A stretch of DNA of 64,000 bases, from contig CAJYLT010000031.1 in NCBI GenBank assembly GCA_913775795.1, positions 19,124 to 83,123 of the forward strand, read 5' to 3'. The DNA is from an uncultured Sphingomonas sp. (GTDB taxonomy: Bacteria; Pseudomonadota; Alphaproteobacteria; Sphingomonadales; Sphingomonadaceae). The notes under the pieces are model-generated. The model worked only from the letters and a program-made list of their open reading frames with translations. It was not told where the DNA came from and did no database searches. A program made the translations under genes and the position numbers. Positions 53,255 to 61,928 of this stretch are shown here, one piece after another (position 1 is the first letter of the stretch; every line of letters begins with the position of its first letter).

Positions 53255-53946
53255 CGCTGTCGCGCCGCACGACGATGCAGTGGATGATGGCCGCCGCCGC
53301 GCTCCCGCTCTCCCGCCTCGCCCCCGATGCGGCTGCGGCGGTCGGGGAGGGGGCGCCGCTGCCCGTGGTCGCCGACTGGCCGGGACCGATCCCGCCGCTG
53401 CCGCCGACCAAAGGATATGGCCGCGACCCCACGCTCATGGAGCCGAAGGTCGTCTGGCCGCTGACGCTGACCCCGGCGCAGCGCGCGTCGGTCGATCTGC
53501 TGGCTGACATGATCCTGCCCGCCGACGAGCTGTCGCCGGGCGCCGCCAAGCTCGGCATCGGCGCTTTCATCGACGAATGGATCAGCGCGCCCTATCCCGC
53601 GCAGCAGGCCGACCGGGCGCTGATCCTCGGCGGCGTGAGCTGGCTCGACCGGCAGAGCGAGGCGCAGTACCGCAAGCGGTTCACCGCGCTGGACGCGAAG
53701 ACGCGCGGCGGGCTGCTCGACACGCTTTGCACCGCTCCTCCTGCGGGCGCGATGGAGATGCCGGTCCGGTTCATGGACCGGATGCGCGCGCTGCTCGTCC
53801 TCGGCTTCTATACCCTGCCCGAGGGGAAGGCGGACATGGGCTATATCGGCGACCAGCCGACCGAGGGGCCGTATCCCGGACCCTCGGACGAGGCGCTGGC
53901 GCACCTGTCCGCGCTTCTTGCGACGCTCAAGCTGACGCCCGCCTAG
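53251..53946 (+). CDS. Gluconate 2-dehydrogenase subunit 3-family protein
   Basis: 231 residues. The N-terminus LSRRTTMQWMMAAAALPL looks like a twin-arginine signal, so this subunit may carry the folded GMC partner across the membrane. The core has LTPAQRASVDLLADMILPAD and IGAFIDEWI, typical of subunit 3. The end (FYTLPEGKADMGYIGD) is also family-like. It is the last gene of the DUF1080-GMC-subunit 3 operon, which is closed by a strong terminator. Confidence 0.9.
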   Translation: MTLSRRTTMQWMMAAAALPLSRLAPDAAAAVGEGAPLPVVADWPGPIPPLPPTKGYGRDPTLMEPKVVWPLTLTPAQRASVDLLADMILPADELSPGAAKLGIGAFIDEWISAPYPAQQADRALILGGVSWLDRQSEAQYRKRFTALDAKTRGGLLDTLCTAPPAGAMEMPVRFMDRMRALLVLGFYTLPEGKADMGYIGDQPTEGPYPGPSDEALAHLSALLATLKLTPA

Positions 53947-53968
53947 CCGCAGACTACGAGGCAACCTG

Positions 53969-54005
53969 AAAAGCCCCTGCCGAGCCATCGGTGGGGGCTT
54001 TTTGC
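53969..54005 (+). terminator. Strong intrinsic terminator after the dehydrogenase operon
   Basis: AAAAGCCCC (53969-53977) pairs with GGGGCTTTT (53994-54002). An inner CCGA-GCCA-TCGG stem extends the hairpin, and the right arm runs into a T5 tract. The A-tract on the left makes it able to work in both directions. Confidence 0.9.
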
Positions 54006-54063
54006 GTTCGGGGCTCGCAAAGACGTGCCCGACGATCATCCCAAAGGATCATCAAACACTCAA

Positions 54064-54090
54064 ACAATCGATTGCAGGAAATCGATTGCA
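54064..54090. promoter_or_regulatory. Tandem operator-like sites (CAATCGATTG) upstream of the TonB receptor
   Basis: CAATCGATTG is a perfect palindrome (54065-54074). ATCGATTGCA occurs twice as a direct repeat (54067-54076 and 54081-54090), 14 bases apart. The TGCAATCGATTGCA shape with central CG is that of LacI-family operators. The same core recurs between the GH68 and MFS genes (61866-61878). The LacI-type regulator of this locus is the likely binder. Confidence 0.7.
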
Positions 54091-54151
54091 TTGTTATGGC
54101 TCCCTCCAACGCCGGGACCACGTGGATGGTCCGCGAAAAGGGGAGGTTGTC

Positions 54152-56707
54152 TTGAACCGTACGCTGCTGCTCGCTTGCACGTCGCTGATCGGGGTTTCCG
54201 CCGGAAGCGCGCCCGCCTTTGCCCAGACCGCCACCGTGCCGCCCGCGCCGATCGATGCGCAGGCGGGGCAGCCGAGCACGACCGACGCCGATCAGGGCGC
54301 GCTCGACGACATCGTCGTCACCGCGTCGGGTCGCGACAAGCGGCAGCTCGACAGTTCGGTCTCGGTCACGACGATCTCTGCCGACACGATCCAGACCTTC
54401 CGCCCGAGTTCGGAATCGGAGGCGCTGCGCCTGATCCCCGGTATCCAGGTCGCGGGCACCGCCGGCCCCGGCGGCAATTCGAACATCGCGGTCCGTGGCC
54501 TCCCCGTGGCGACGGGCGGCTCGCCCTTCGTCCAGTTGCAGGAAGACGGGCTGCCCACCGTGCTGTTCGGCGACATGCAGTTCGGCAACAACGATTACTG
54601 GACCCGCTTCGACGCGTCGGTCGCCGACGTGCAGGCCGTCCGCGGCGGCGGTGCGGCGACCTTCGCGTCGCAGGCGCCGGGCGCGGTCATCAACTATATC
54701 AGCCATTATGGCGAGCAGGCGGGCGGCTACGTCGCCTTCAACCAGGGCATCGGCTATAACGAGCAGCGCGTCGATTTCCGCTACGGCGCGCCGATCGGCG
54801 AGATGACGCGCTTTCACATCGGCGGTTTCTATCGCACGGGCAAGGGGCCGCTGCGCGCCGATTACCGGGTCAGCGACAGCTATCAGATCAAGGGCAACGT
54901 CACCCAGGAGTTCGACGACGGCAACGGCTATGTCCGCGTGCTGTTCAAGCTCGCCGACACGCGCGAGCCGAACTACACCGGCGCGCCTGCGCTCGCGACG
55001 ATCAACGGCCTCGACGTCAGCGACGTGAAGCCGTTTCCGGGCTTCGACGGGCGGCGTGCGTCGAACTACTCGATCTACAATCGCGACTTCCTGATCTACG
55101 ACCGCGACCAGACGCTTCGCCGCGTGCCGATGGACGGCATCACCACCAACACGCAGGCGATCCAGGCGCAGTTCCATTATGACTGGGGCGATCACTTCAC
55201 GATCGACAACAATGCCCGCTACACCGCGATGGACGGCGCCTTCACCTCACCCTTCCTGAACGTCGCGACGCGCGCCAGCGTGATCGGGTCGCAGCTCACG
55301 TTGAACGGCGTTCCCTATGCCCGGGTGGCCTCGATCCGCTACGCCAACGGGCCGCGCGCGGGGCAGGCGTTCACCGGCACCTATGTCGACAACAACGTCA
55401 ACGTGCGCACCAACATCCGCGACGTGGGCAGTTTCGCCAACGACCTCGGCCTGTCGGGCAAGTTCGACGCGGGGAGCTTCGGCCGCGTTACCGCACGCGC
55501 GGGCCTGTTCTACATGAATCAGAAGATCGCGATGGACTGGCACGTCGATCGCTCGCTGCGCGAGGTGTCGGGCGACAATCCCGCGCAGCTCGATCTGTAT
55601 GACGCGGCGGGCGCCAAGCTGACGCAGGAGGGGATCTCCGGTTACAACAACAATTGGGGCAGTTGCTGCTCGCGCGATTACGACTATTCGTACAAGAACA
55701 CCGCGCCTTATGTGGGTCTCGATCTGACGGGCGACCAGTTCCAGATCGATGGCAGCGTCCGGTTCGAGTCGGTGAAGGCCAGCGGCAGCGGCCGCGCGGG
55801 CGGAGCCGAGTTCTTCGTCAATTCGGGCGGCGTGCGCATTCCGACGATCACCGCCAACGGTCCGGTCGAAGTGCTCGACTATACCCGCAACTATGTCAGC
55901 TGGACGGTCGGCGGGGGGTTCAAGCCGGGCGCAAATACGAACATCTTCGCGCGCGCGTCGCGCGGCGGGCGGTTCAACAGCGATCGCCAGACCTTCGGCG
56001 GCAAGTTCTCGCGCGACGGCGACCTGTGCAACAGCGCGCAGGCCCAGGCGGGGACCAATGGCTGCGCCGCCGACGGCCTCACCCCCTCGGTCGATTTCGT
56101 CAACCAGTACGAGATCGGCGTGAAGAACCAGGGCCGCTTCAGCTTCGGGCGCTATTCGGTCCAGCTCTCGCTGCTCAAAGCCAATTTCAAGCAGAGCACG
56201 TTTGAATTGTCGGCGACGCGCTGCCCCGGCGGCGCGGGCGGGTGCATCATCGATGCGAAGTTCAAGTCGCAGGGCCTCGAGTGGACGGGCACGTTCGACA
56301 GCGGGCCGTTCTCGCTGTTCACCAACGCCACCTATACGAAGGCGAAGCGGCTCAATACCGGCGCGGCGGACTATAGCCGTTCGCCGAACCTGCCCGACCT
56401 CACCTACAACGTGGTCGCCAATTACCGGGTGGCGGAGATCGTCGGACTGGGCCTCGCCATGACCGGCCAGACCAGCGCGACCGACGATGCCGGCCGCGAG
56501 TATCCGGGCAAGGCGATCTTCAACGCCAACGCGACGGTGATGCCGGTCAGGAACGTGGAACTGGGCGTCAACGTCTACAATCTGTTCGACACGTTCGACC
56601 TGCGCGGCAATGGCGGCGTCGCCGATCCGACCGTCAATCCCACGGTCATCAGCGGCCAGCCGGCGCTCGGTCGCACCTTCACCGGCTCGGTCCGCTTCAA
56701 CTTCTGA
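54152..56707 (+). CDS. TonB-dependent outer-membrane receptor, probably for a carbohydrate
   Basis: 851 residues from TTG 54152, chosen because GGGAGG at 54141-54146 is five bases upstream and a signal peptide follows directly (LLLACTSLIGVSAGSAPAFA). The plug domain has DDIVVTASGRDKRQLDSSVS, LRLIPGIQVAG and NIAVRGLP. The 22-strand barrel ends in the terminal Phe (TFTGSVRFNF). Operator-like palindromes lie about 65-90 bases upstream. The neighbours (halogenase-like protein, TPR/2OG oxygenase, LacI, GH68, MFS, GH31) suggest uptake of an oligosaccharide. Confidence 0.93.
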   Translation: MNRTLLLACTSLIGVSAGSAPAFAQTATVPPAPIDAQAGQPSTTDADQGALDDIVVTASGRDKRQLDSSVSVTTISADTIQTFRPSSESEALRLIPGIQVAGTAGPGGNSNIAVRGLPVATGGSPFVQLQEDGLPTVLFGDMQFGNNDYWTRFDASVADVQAVRGGGAATFASQAPGAVINYISHYGEQAGGYVAFNQGIGYNEQRVDFRYGAPIGEMTRFHIGGFYRTGKGPLRADYRVSDSYQIKGNVTQEFDDGNGYVRVLFKLADTREPNYTGAPALATINGLDVSDVKPFPGFDGRRASNYSIYNRDFLIYDRDQTLRRVPMDGITTNTQAIQAQFHYDWGDHFTIDNNARYTAMDGAFTSPFLNVATRASVIGSQLTLNGVPYARVASIRYANGPRAGQAFTGTYVDNNVNVRTNIRDVGSFANDLGLSGKFDAGSFGRVTARAGLFYMNQKIAMDWHVDRSLREVSGDNPAQLDLYDAAGAKLTQEGISGYNNNWGSCCSRDYDYSYKNTAPYVGLDLTGDQFQIDGSVRFESVKASGSGRAGGAEFFVNSGGVRIPTITANGPVEVLDYTRNYVSWTVGGGFKPGANTNIFARASRGGRFNSDRQTFGGKFSRDGDLCNSAQAQAGTNGCAADGLTPSVDFVNQYEIGVKNQGRFSFGRYSVQLSLLKANFKQSTFELSATRCPGGAGGCIIDAKFKSQGLEWTGTFDSGPFSLFTNATYTKAKRLNTGAADYSRSPNLPDLTYNVVANYRVAEIVGLGLAMTGQTSATDDAGREYPGKAIFNANATVMPVRNVELGVNVYNLFDTFDLRGNGGVADPTVNPTVISGQPALGRTFTGSVRFNF

Positions 56708-56717
56708 CCCCTGCCTC

Positions 56718-56755
56718 GCGGGCGGGCGCCGACTTGGCACCCGCCCGCGCTTTAT
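56718..56755 (+). terminator. Probable terminator/attenuator after the TonB receptor gene
   Basis: GCGGGCGGG (56718-56726) pairs with CCCGCCCGC (56740-56748), with an inner CGCC...GGCA near-match, followed by GCTTTAT. The T-run is short, so partial read-through into the halogenase gene is possible. Confidence 0.6.
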
Positions 56756-56785
56756 CCTAACCATGACGCCGAAGGAGAGGGCGGC

Positions 56786-58294
56786 ATGAGCGGCAACGAC
56801 CGGCGCATCCGATCGGTGGCGATCGTCGGCGGCGGCACGGCGGGATGGATGACCGCCGCGGCATTGGCACAAGCGCTCCAGCGCGGGACGACGATCACGC
56901 TGGTCGAGTCCTACGAAATCGGCACGGTAGGGGTCGGCGAGGCGACGATCCCGCCGATTCGCATCTTCAACGACACGCTGGGCATCGACGAGCGGCAGTT
57001 CGTCGCCGAGACGCAGGGGACGTTCAAGCTCGGCATCGAGTTCGTCGACTGGGCGCGGATCGGGCACCGCTATTTCCATCCCTTCGGCCCGCACGGGCGC
57101 AACTTCGACATCGTGCCACTGCACCAGCACTGGCTGCGTGCAAGGGACGAGGGGGAGGGCGCCTCGCTCGACGAGCATTCGATGGCCTGGCATCTCGCCC
57201 GCGCGGGCCGGTTCGCGCCGCCCAGCCCCGACCAGCGCAGCGTCCTGTCGACCTACGACTATGCCTTCCACTTCGACGCCGGGCTCTATGCCCGCTTCCT
57301 GCGCCGCTATGCGGAGGCAAAGGGCGTCGTCCGGGTCGAGGGCAAGGTCGGCCACGTCTCGCTCACCGGCGAAAGCGGGCATGTCGAGCGCGTGACGCTG
57401 GCGGACGGGCGCGCGATCGAGGCCGATCTTTTCGTCGATTGCTCGGGCTTTCGCGGGCTGCTGATCGAGGGGGCGCTGGCGACCGGGTACGAGGAATGGA
57501 CGCACTGGCTGCCCTGCGACCGCGCGGTGGCGGTGCCGTCGGCGCGGGTCGAGGCGCCGATCCCCTATACCCGCTCGACCGCGCGAGAGGCGGGGTGGCA
57601 ATGGCGCATCCCGCTCCAGCACCGGACGGGCAACGGCTATGTCTATTGCAGCGCGCACGTTAGCGACGATGCGGCGGCGGCGGTGCTGCTCGGCCGGCTC
57701 GACGCGCCGGCGCTGGCCGACCCGCGGCATCTGCGCTTCGTCACCGGGCGGCGGCGGCTTGCGTGGAACCGCAACGTCGTCGCGATCGGGCTGTCGTCGG
57801 GGTTTCTTGAACCGCTCGAATCGACCTCGATCCACCTCATCCAGGCAGGCATTTCGAAGCTGCTGGCGCTGTTCCCCGACCGCGATTTCGACTCGGCGAC
57901 GATCGACGAGTTCAACCGCGTCACATCGGTCGAGACCGAGCGCATCCGCGACTTCCTGATCCTCCACTACAAGCTGACCGAGCGGACGGATACCGAGCTA
58001 TGGCGATACTGCGCGGCGATGGACGTGCCGGATACGCTGAAGCTGAAGCTCGATCATTTCCGCCGCCACGGCCGGCTGGTCGCGCGGGAGATGGACCTGT
58101 TCGCGCCGCCGAGCTGGCTGGCCGTGCATATCGGCCAGCTCAATTTTCCCGAGGGGCTCGATCCGCTGCTCGACCACCGCAGCGTCGATGCGCGCGGCTG
58201 GCTCGCAAAGCTGCGCGCGGCGATGGCGGCGGAGGCGGCGCGGGTGCCGACCCATGCCGAGTTCATCGAGCGCAATTGCCGGGCCGCAGCGTGA
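56786..58294 (+). CDS. Tryptophan-halogenase-family FAD-dependent protein
   Basis: 502 residues, with GAAGGAGAGG upstream. It has the FAD motif [10 protein letters not shown] (13-22), Lys81 in TFKLGIEF at the place of the catalytic Lys of PrnA, the WQWRIP motif (WxWxIP) and FLEPLEST with Glu345/Ser346. All halogenase signatures are thus present, so it may be catalytically active. Members of this clade encoded beside TonB receptors for sugars have no known substrate. The stop overlaps the next start (GTGA). Confidence 0.92.
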   Translation: MSGNDRRIRSVAIVGGGTAGWMTAAALAQALQRGTTITLVESYEIGTVGVGEATIPPIRIFNDTLGIDERQFVAETQGTFKLGIEFVDWARIGHRYFHPFGPHGRNFDIVPLHQHWLRARDEGEGASLDEHSMAWHLARAGRFAPPSPDQRSVLSTYDYAFHFDAGLYARFLRRYAEAKGVVRVEGKVGHVSLTGESGHVERVTLADGRAIEADLFVDCSGFRGLLIEGALATGYEEWTHWLPCDRAVAVPSARVEAPIPYTRSTAREAGWQWRIPLQHRTGNGYVYCSAHVSDDAAAAVLLGRLDAPALADPRHLRFVTGRRRLAWNRNVVAIGLSSGFLEPLESTSIHLIQAGISKLLALFPDRDFDSATIDEFNRVTSVETERIRDFLILHYKLTERTDTELWRYCAAMDVPDTLKLKLDHFRRHGRLVAREMDLFAPPSWLAVHIGQLNFPEGLDPLLDHRSVDARGWLAKLRAAMAAEAARVPTHAEFIERNCRAAA

Positions 58295-59655
58295 GCGACG
58301 TCGCTGCCTGCCTCGACCGGGGCATGGCACTGCGCGGCGAGGAGCGGATGGCGGAGGCCGACGCCGCCTTCACCCGCGCGCACGCGCTGGCGCCGCGCGA
58401 TCCGATGGCCGCGCGGTGCCTGGCACAGATCCGGTTCGAGCGCGGCCTTGCCGCCGCCACGTTGTTTGCAGCGGCGCGCGCACTTGCCCCCGGCGATCGC
58501 GACCTGTTGCGCAACGAGGCGCTGGCGCTCGCGGCGGAGGGGGCGCCCGACCGGGGGGAGGCGCTGCTCGCCGATGCGGTCGCGGCCGCGCCCGACTGGC
58601 TCGACGGGCAGCGGGTGCTGGCGTCCCTGCGCTGGACGCATGGGCTCGGCGATCCCTTCGCCGGCTATGCCGCCGGGGTCGAGGTGATGCCCGGCAATGC
58701 CGCGCTGTGGCTCGCCTGGTTCGCGGCGGTGGCGCAGCAGCGCGACTGGCCGGCGGCGCGGACGATCCTGTCACGGGCACGCGCTGCGATCGGCGAGACG
58801 CGCGGCCTGCTGCTCGCCGAAACGTTCATGGCGGTCGAGAGCGACGCCGATCGCAGCGAAGCGCGCCGCCTGCTCGACCTGACCGCGGGCATCGACGACG
58901 CCGGCCTGTCGATCTGCCGCATCCGCCTCGCCCTGCGTGAGGGTAATTGGGCCGGTGCGCGCGATACTACGCTGGCCATGCTGGGCGGGCCGGCGGCGAT
59001 GCTCGCCTGGCCGTATCTGGCGCTGGCGTGGCGGCTGCTCGGCGATCCGGCGGCCGAGTGGCTGGAGGGCGATCCGCGGCTGGTCGGCGATTACCCGGTG
59101 GCGCTTTCCAATGCCGAGATGGGCGAGCTGGCCGAGACGCTGCGGTCGCTGCACACCGCCCGTGCACCGTATGGCGAGCAGTCGGTGCGCGGGGGGACGC
59201 AGACCGATCGCTCGGTCCTGCTCCGCCACGAACCGATCCTCGAGCGCACGCGCGCCGCGCTGATGGCGGCGGTCGAGGCGCATGTCGCGCAACTGCCGCC
59301 GCCCGATCCGCGGCACCCGCTGCTCGGCCGCCCGCGCGCGCCGCTGCGGCTCGCCGGTAGCTGGTCGGTGCGCCTCTCAGGCGGCGGGCGCAACGTGCCG
59401 CACACGCATCCTGCCGGCTGGCTGAGCTCGGCCTTCTACGTTGCGCTGCCGGACGCGGCGGAGGGCGCCTTGGCGCTCGGAACGCCGCCGTCCGAGCTGG
59501 GTCTCGACCTGCCCCCGCGCCGGATCGTCACGCCGCGCACGGGGCGGCTTGTCCTTTTTCCTTCAACGCTTTGGCATTCGACGTTACCGTTCACATGCGG
59601 TGAGCGGCTCAACATTGCGTTTGATATCGTACCTGCGGCAAGGCGGGGTGGATGA
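58291..59655 (+). CDS. TPR-like protein fused to a putative 2OG-Fe(II) oxygenase domain
   Basis: 454 residues from GTG 58291. The first 280 residues are Ala-rich helical pairs of TPR type ([19 protein letters not shown], shortened: [16 protein letters not shown]). The C-terminal domain (about 340-450) has [10 protein letters not shown] with His371 and His373, then [15 protein letters not shown] and [10 protein letters not shown], matching the 'putative 2OG-Fe(II) oxygenase' family with Fe ligands and the 2-oxoglutarate Arg. It is coupled to both neighbours by GTGA/ATGA overlaps. The substrate may be a protein or sugar linked to the receptor system. Confidence 0.85.
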   Translation: MSDVAACLDRGMALRGEERMAEADAAFTRAHALAPRDPMAARCLAQIRFERGLAAATLFAAARALAPGDRDLLRNEALALAAEGAPDRGEALLADAVAAAPDWLDGQRVLASLRWTHGLGDPFAGYAAGVEVMPGNAALWLAWFAAVAQQRDWPAARTILSRARAAIGETRGLLLAETFMAVESDADRSEARRLLDLTAGIDDAGLSICRIRLALREGNWAGARDTTLAMLGGPAAMLAWPYLALAWRLLGDPAAEWLEGDPRLVGDYPVALSNAEMGELAETLRSLHTARAPYGEQSVRGGTQTDRSVLLRHEPILERTRAALMAAVEAHVAQLPPPDPRHPLLGRPRAPLRLAGSWSVRLSGGGRNVPHTHPAGWLSSAFYVALPDAAEGALALGTPPSELGLDLPPRRIVTPRTGRLVLFPSTLWHSTLPFTCGERLNIAFDIVPAARRGG

Positions 59656-60683
59656 CCAAGACCAACGATCCAGAAGGAACGACGCCGCGGGTCCGGACGC
59701 TCGCCGATCTCGCGCGGCTGGCGGGGGTGACGGCGGGCACCGTGTCGCGCGCGCTGGCGGGCAAGGAGCTCATCAGCGCCGACACGCGCGAACGCATCCA
59801 GAAGCTGGCCGACGAGCACGGCTTTCGCCCCAACCAGATGGCGCGCCGCCTGCGCACGCAGCGCACCGGCGTCATCGGCGTTGTCGTGCCGCTGGGGCAC
59901 GAGCGGCGCCAGCATCTGTCCGACCCGTTCTTCATGACGATCCTCGGCCATCTCGCCGATGCGCTGACCGAGAATGGTTATGACCTGATGCTTTCGCGCA
60001 TCATCCCTGATGCCGACGACTGGCTGGAGCGGATCGTCACCTCGGGCATGCTCGACGGCGTGCTGCTGATCGGCCAGTCGGACCAGTTCGAGGCGATCGA
60101 GCGCGTCGCCGCGACCTATCGTCCGCTGGTCGTCTGGGGCAGCGCGCTGCCCGGACAGGTGCATTGCGCGGTCGGCGTCGACAACCGCATGGGGGGGCGG
60201 CTGGCCGCCGAGCGGCTGATCAAGCGGGGTTGCCGGCGCCTCGCGTTCCTCGGGGAGGTTCGGACGCTCGAGCTGATCGAGCGGCATCGCGGCGTCTGCG
60301 ATGCGCTGGCCGCCGCCGGCCTGCCGCCGCCGCTGCAACTCGATACGCATCTCGCCTCCGACATCATGGCGGACGAGATCGCGGGCCATGTCGATGCGCT
60401 GCCGCCCGAAATCGACGGCATCGCCGCCGCGTCCGACGTGATCGCGATGCGGACGATCCGCGCGCTGGTCGATCGCGGCATCGCGGTGCCCGGCCGCATC
60501 GCCGTCACCGGCTTCGACGACCTGCCTTTGTCGGAGAGCATCGTGCCGCGCCTTACGACGGTGCGGCAGGACCTGGTCACCGGCGCGCGCGCGATGGTCG
60601 ATGCGCTGTTCGCCCGGATCGGCGGCGCCGACGCGCCCTCGGTCGAGATGCCGCCGATACTGGTGCCGCGCGACAGCGCCTAG
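59652..60683 (+). CDS. LacI-family transcriptional regulator
   Basis: 343 residues. The N-terminal HTH is LADLARLAGVTAGTVSRAL, then a hinge helix (NQMARRLRTQRTGVIGVV). A periplasmic-binding-like effector domain follows, with LDGVLLIGQ, RPLVVWGSAL, GCRRLAFLGE and a C-terminal FDDLPLSE...LTTVRQD. It is the local sugar-sensing regulator; the CAATCGATTG sites at 54065 and 61867 are its likely operators. Its TAG overlaps the TAG of the convergent GH68 gene in the shared CTAG. Confidence 0.93.
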   Translation: MTKTNDPEGTTPRVRTLADLARLAGVTAGTVSRALAGKELISADTRERIQKLADEHGFRPNQMARRLRTQRTGVIGVVVPLGHERRQHLSDPFFMTILGHLADALTENGYDLMLSRIIPDADDWLERIVTSGMLDGVLLIGQSDQFEAIERVAATYRPLVVWGSALPGQVHCAVGVDNRMGGRLAAERLIKRGCRRLAFLGEVRTLELIERHRGVCDALAAAGLPPPLQLDTHLASDIMADEIAGHVDALPPEIDGIAAASDVIAMRTIRALVDRGIAVPGRIAVTGFDDLPLSESIVPRLTTVRQDLVTGARAMVDALFARIGGADAPSVEMPPILVPRDSA

Positions 60684-61813
60684 GCGATGGCGATCCGGTC
60701 GCCGTCGATCACCAGGTCGAAGAAGGGCGCCGGAACGCCGCCGAACGCCTCGCGCCGTGCCTCGGGCGTCGCGGGCTCGGTCGCGGGGCCGCCGCGCCAG
60801 TAATTGACGAAGCTTGCGACCCTAAGCTCGTCGGTCACCCACCAGCAATAGGCCTGGACCGGTGCCGATGCGGGGTTGGCGGCCACCAGTCCCGATCCGT
60901 TGACCGGTCGCCACGGCCCCTCGATCCGCTCAGCGACCATCGCATAGAGGCCGGAGGGCGCCCCGATCCCCGGCGCGAAGCGATGCGCGTGCGTCGACCA
61001 GAACAGATAATAGCGGCCGGCATGCACGACCACGTGCGGCCGCTCCAGCTCGCTGTTGGTGCCCACCGCCGACACGATCGGCGGCAGCAGCGACCAACCG
61101 TCGCCCCACGCCGTCGCCGCCCCGATCACGCCGTCGGGGAAACGGTCGGCGCCGCCGGCATTGGCGGTGAAGAACAGATATTCCCGGCCATCGGCGGGAT
61201 CGCGGAAATAGCCCGGATCCCGAAAGCCCTTGATCCCCGTCGGCGCGGCGACGGGGTCGCGGGCGACGGCGTAATGCGCGCCATCGGCGATGACGCATTC
61301 GACCGGCGGGCTCCACGCGCCGAAGCGCGGCTCGCCATTGACGATCGCGAAGGGCGCGCGAGTCTCGAACAACCGCTGCTCGAATGTCGCCGGTTCGCCC
61401 CGGCGACCGGCCGCGGTGAAGAAGTGCCGGATGCTCCCGTCGCCCGTCCGCACCGCCGATCCCGACCATTCGCGGCTGCCGGGCGTGAACCCCGGCTCGA
61501 ATGTCCAGCCATGATCGCGCCAGCCGCCGTCGCCGTGGCTGAGCAGGCGGATACGTGCATGGTCGTGCCGCGCCTCGGGGTCGGGAAAGCGGGGGGTGGC
61601 GAGGAAGAACCACCAGCTTCGCCCGCCGTCGAACACCGTAGACCCGTCGGCCTCGGTCAGATGCCACATGTCCCACAGGTCGAGATCGGGAAGCCCCGGA
61701 TCGCGCAGGGGTTCGGCGAGCGGCGCGATCGCTGCCCCCGGCTGCGCGGCGGCAAGCCGCGCGGCATCCGCAGACCAGACCCCGGCGAGCGGGTGCGTTC
61801 GAGCCACGATCAT
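60680..61813 (-). CDS. GH68-family fructan/sucrose-active enzyme (levansucrase/beta-fructofuranosidase type)
   Basis: 377 residues from ATG 61813. GTG 61807 is a strong alternative because GGAGG is then eight bases away rather than two. The GH68 catalytic set is visible: nucleophile Asp48 in DLWDMW; the transition-state Asp in GFRDPGYF; and the acid/base Glu in NSELERPHV. SREWSGSAV and LYAMVAERIEGPW also fit. There is no signal peptide, as in several Gram-negative GH68 enzymes. It probably splits or transfers fructose from sucrose or short fructans. It is divergent from the sugar transporter across an operator-like site. Confidence 0.85.
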   Translation of the reverse strand: MIVARTHPLAGVWSADAARLAAAQPGAAIAPLAEPLRDPGLPDLDLWDMWHLTEADGSTVFDGGRSWWFFLATPRFPDPEARHDHARIRLLSHGDGGWRDHGWTFEPGFTPGSREWSGSAVRTGDGSIRHFFTAAGRRGEPATFEQRLFETRAPFAIVNGEPRFGAWSPPVECVIADGAHYAVARDPVAAPTGIKGFRDPGYFRDPADGREYLFFTANAGGADRFPDGVIGAATAWGDGWSLLPPIVSAVGTNSELERPHVVVHAGRYYLFWSTHAHRFAPGIGAPSGLYAMVAERIEGPWRPVNGSGLVAANPASAPVQAYCWWVTDELRVASFVNYWRGGPATEPATPEARREAFGGVPAPFFDLVIDGDRIAIA

Positions 61814-61865
61814 ATCCTCCCCCAAAGCGATGACGGCACATTGGCGCAAAGCCGAACGTCTTTCA

Positions 61866-61878
61866 ACAATCGATTGCA
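61866..61878. promoter_or_regulatory. Operator-like palindrome between GH68 and the MFS gene
   Basis: ACAATCGATTGCA contains the perfect palindrome CAATCGATTG (61867-61876), 13 bases identical to the site at 54064-54076. It lies 53 bases from the GH68 start and 50 from the MFS start, so it could control both. A LacI-family protein from the same locus is the likely ligand. Confidence 0.75.
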
Positions 61879-61928
61879 TCAGCGCGTCGAACCGCCTAGC
61901 CTGCGACCAAAGCAAGGGTGGAGAGGGC

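Noticed and set aside
55247..57967. Open frame of about 906 codons on the minus strand
   Set aside because: It lies opposite the TonB receptor and halogenase genes, has no domain-like sequence and is rich in Arg, Ala, Asp and Gly: a GC-driven antisense shadow.
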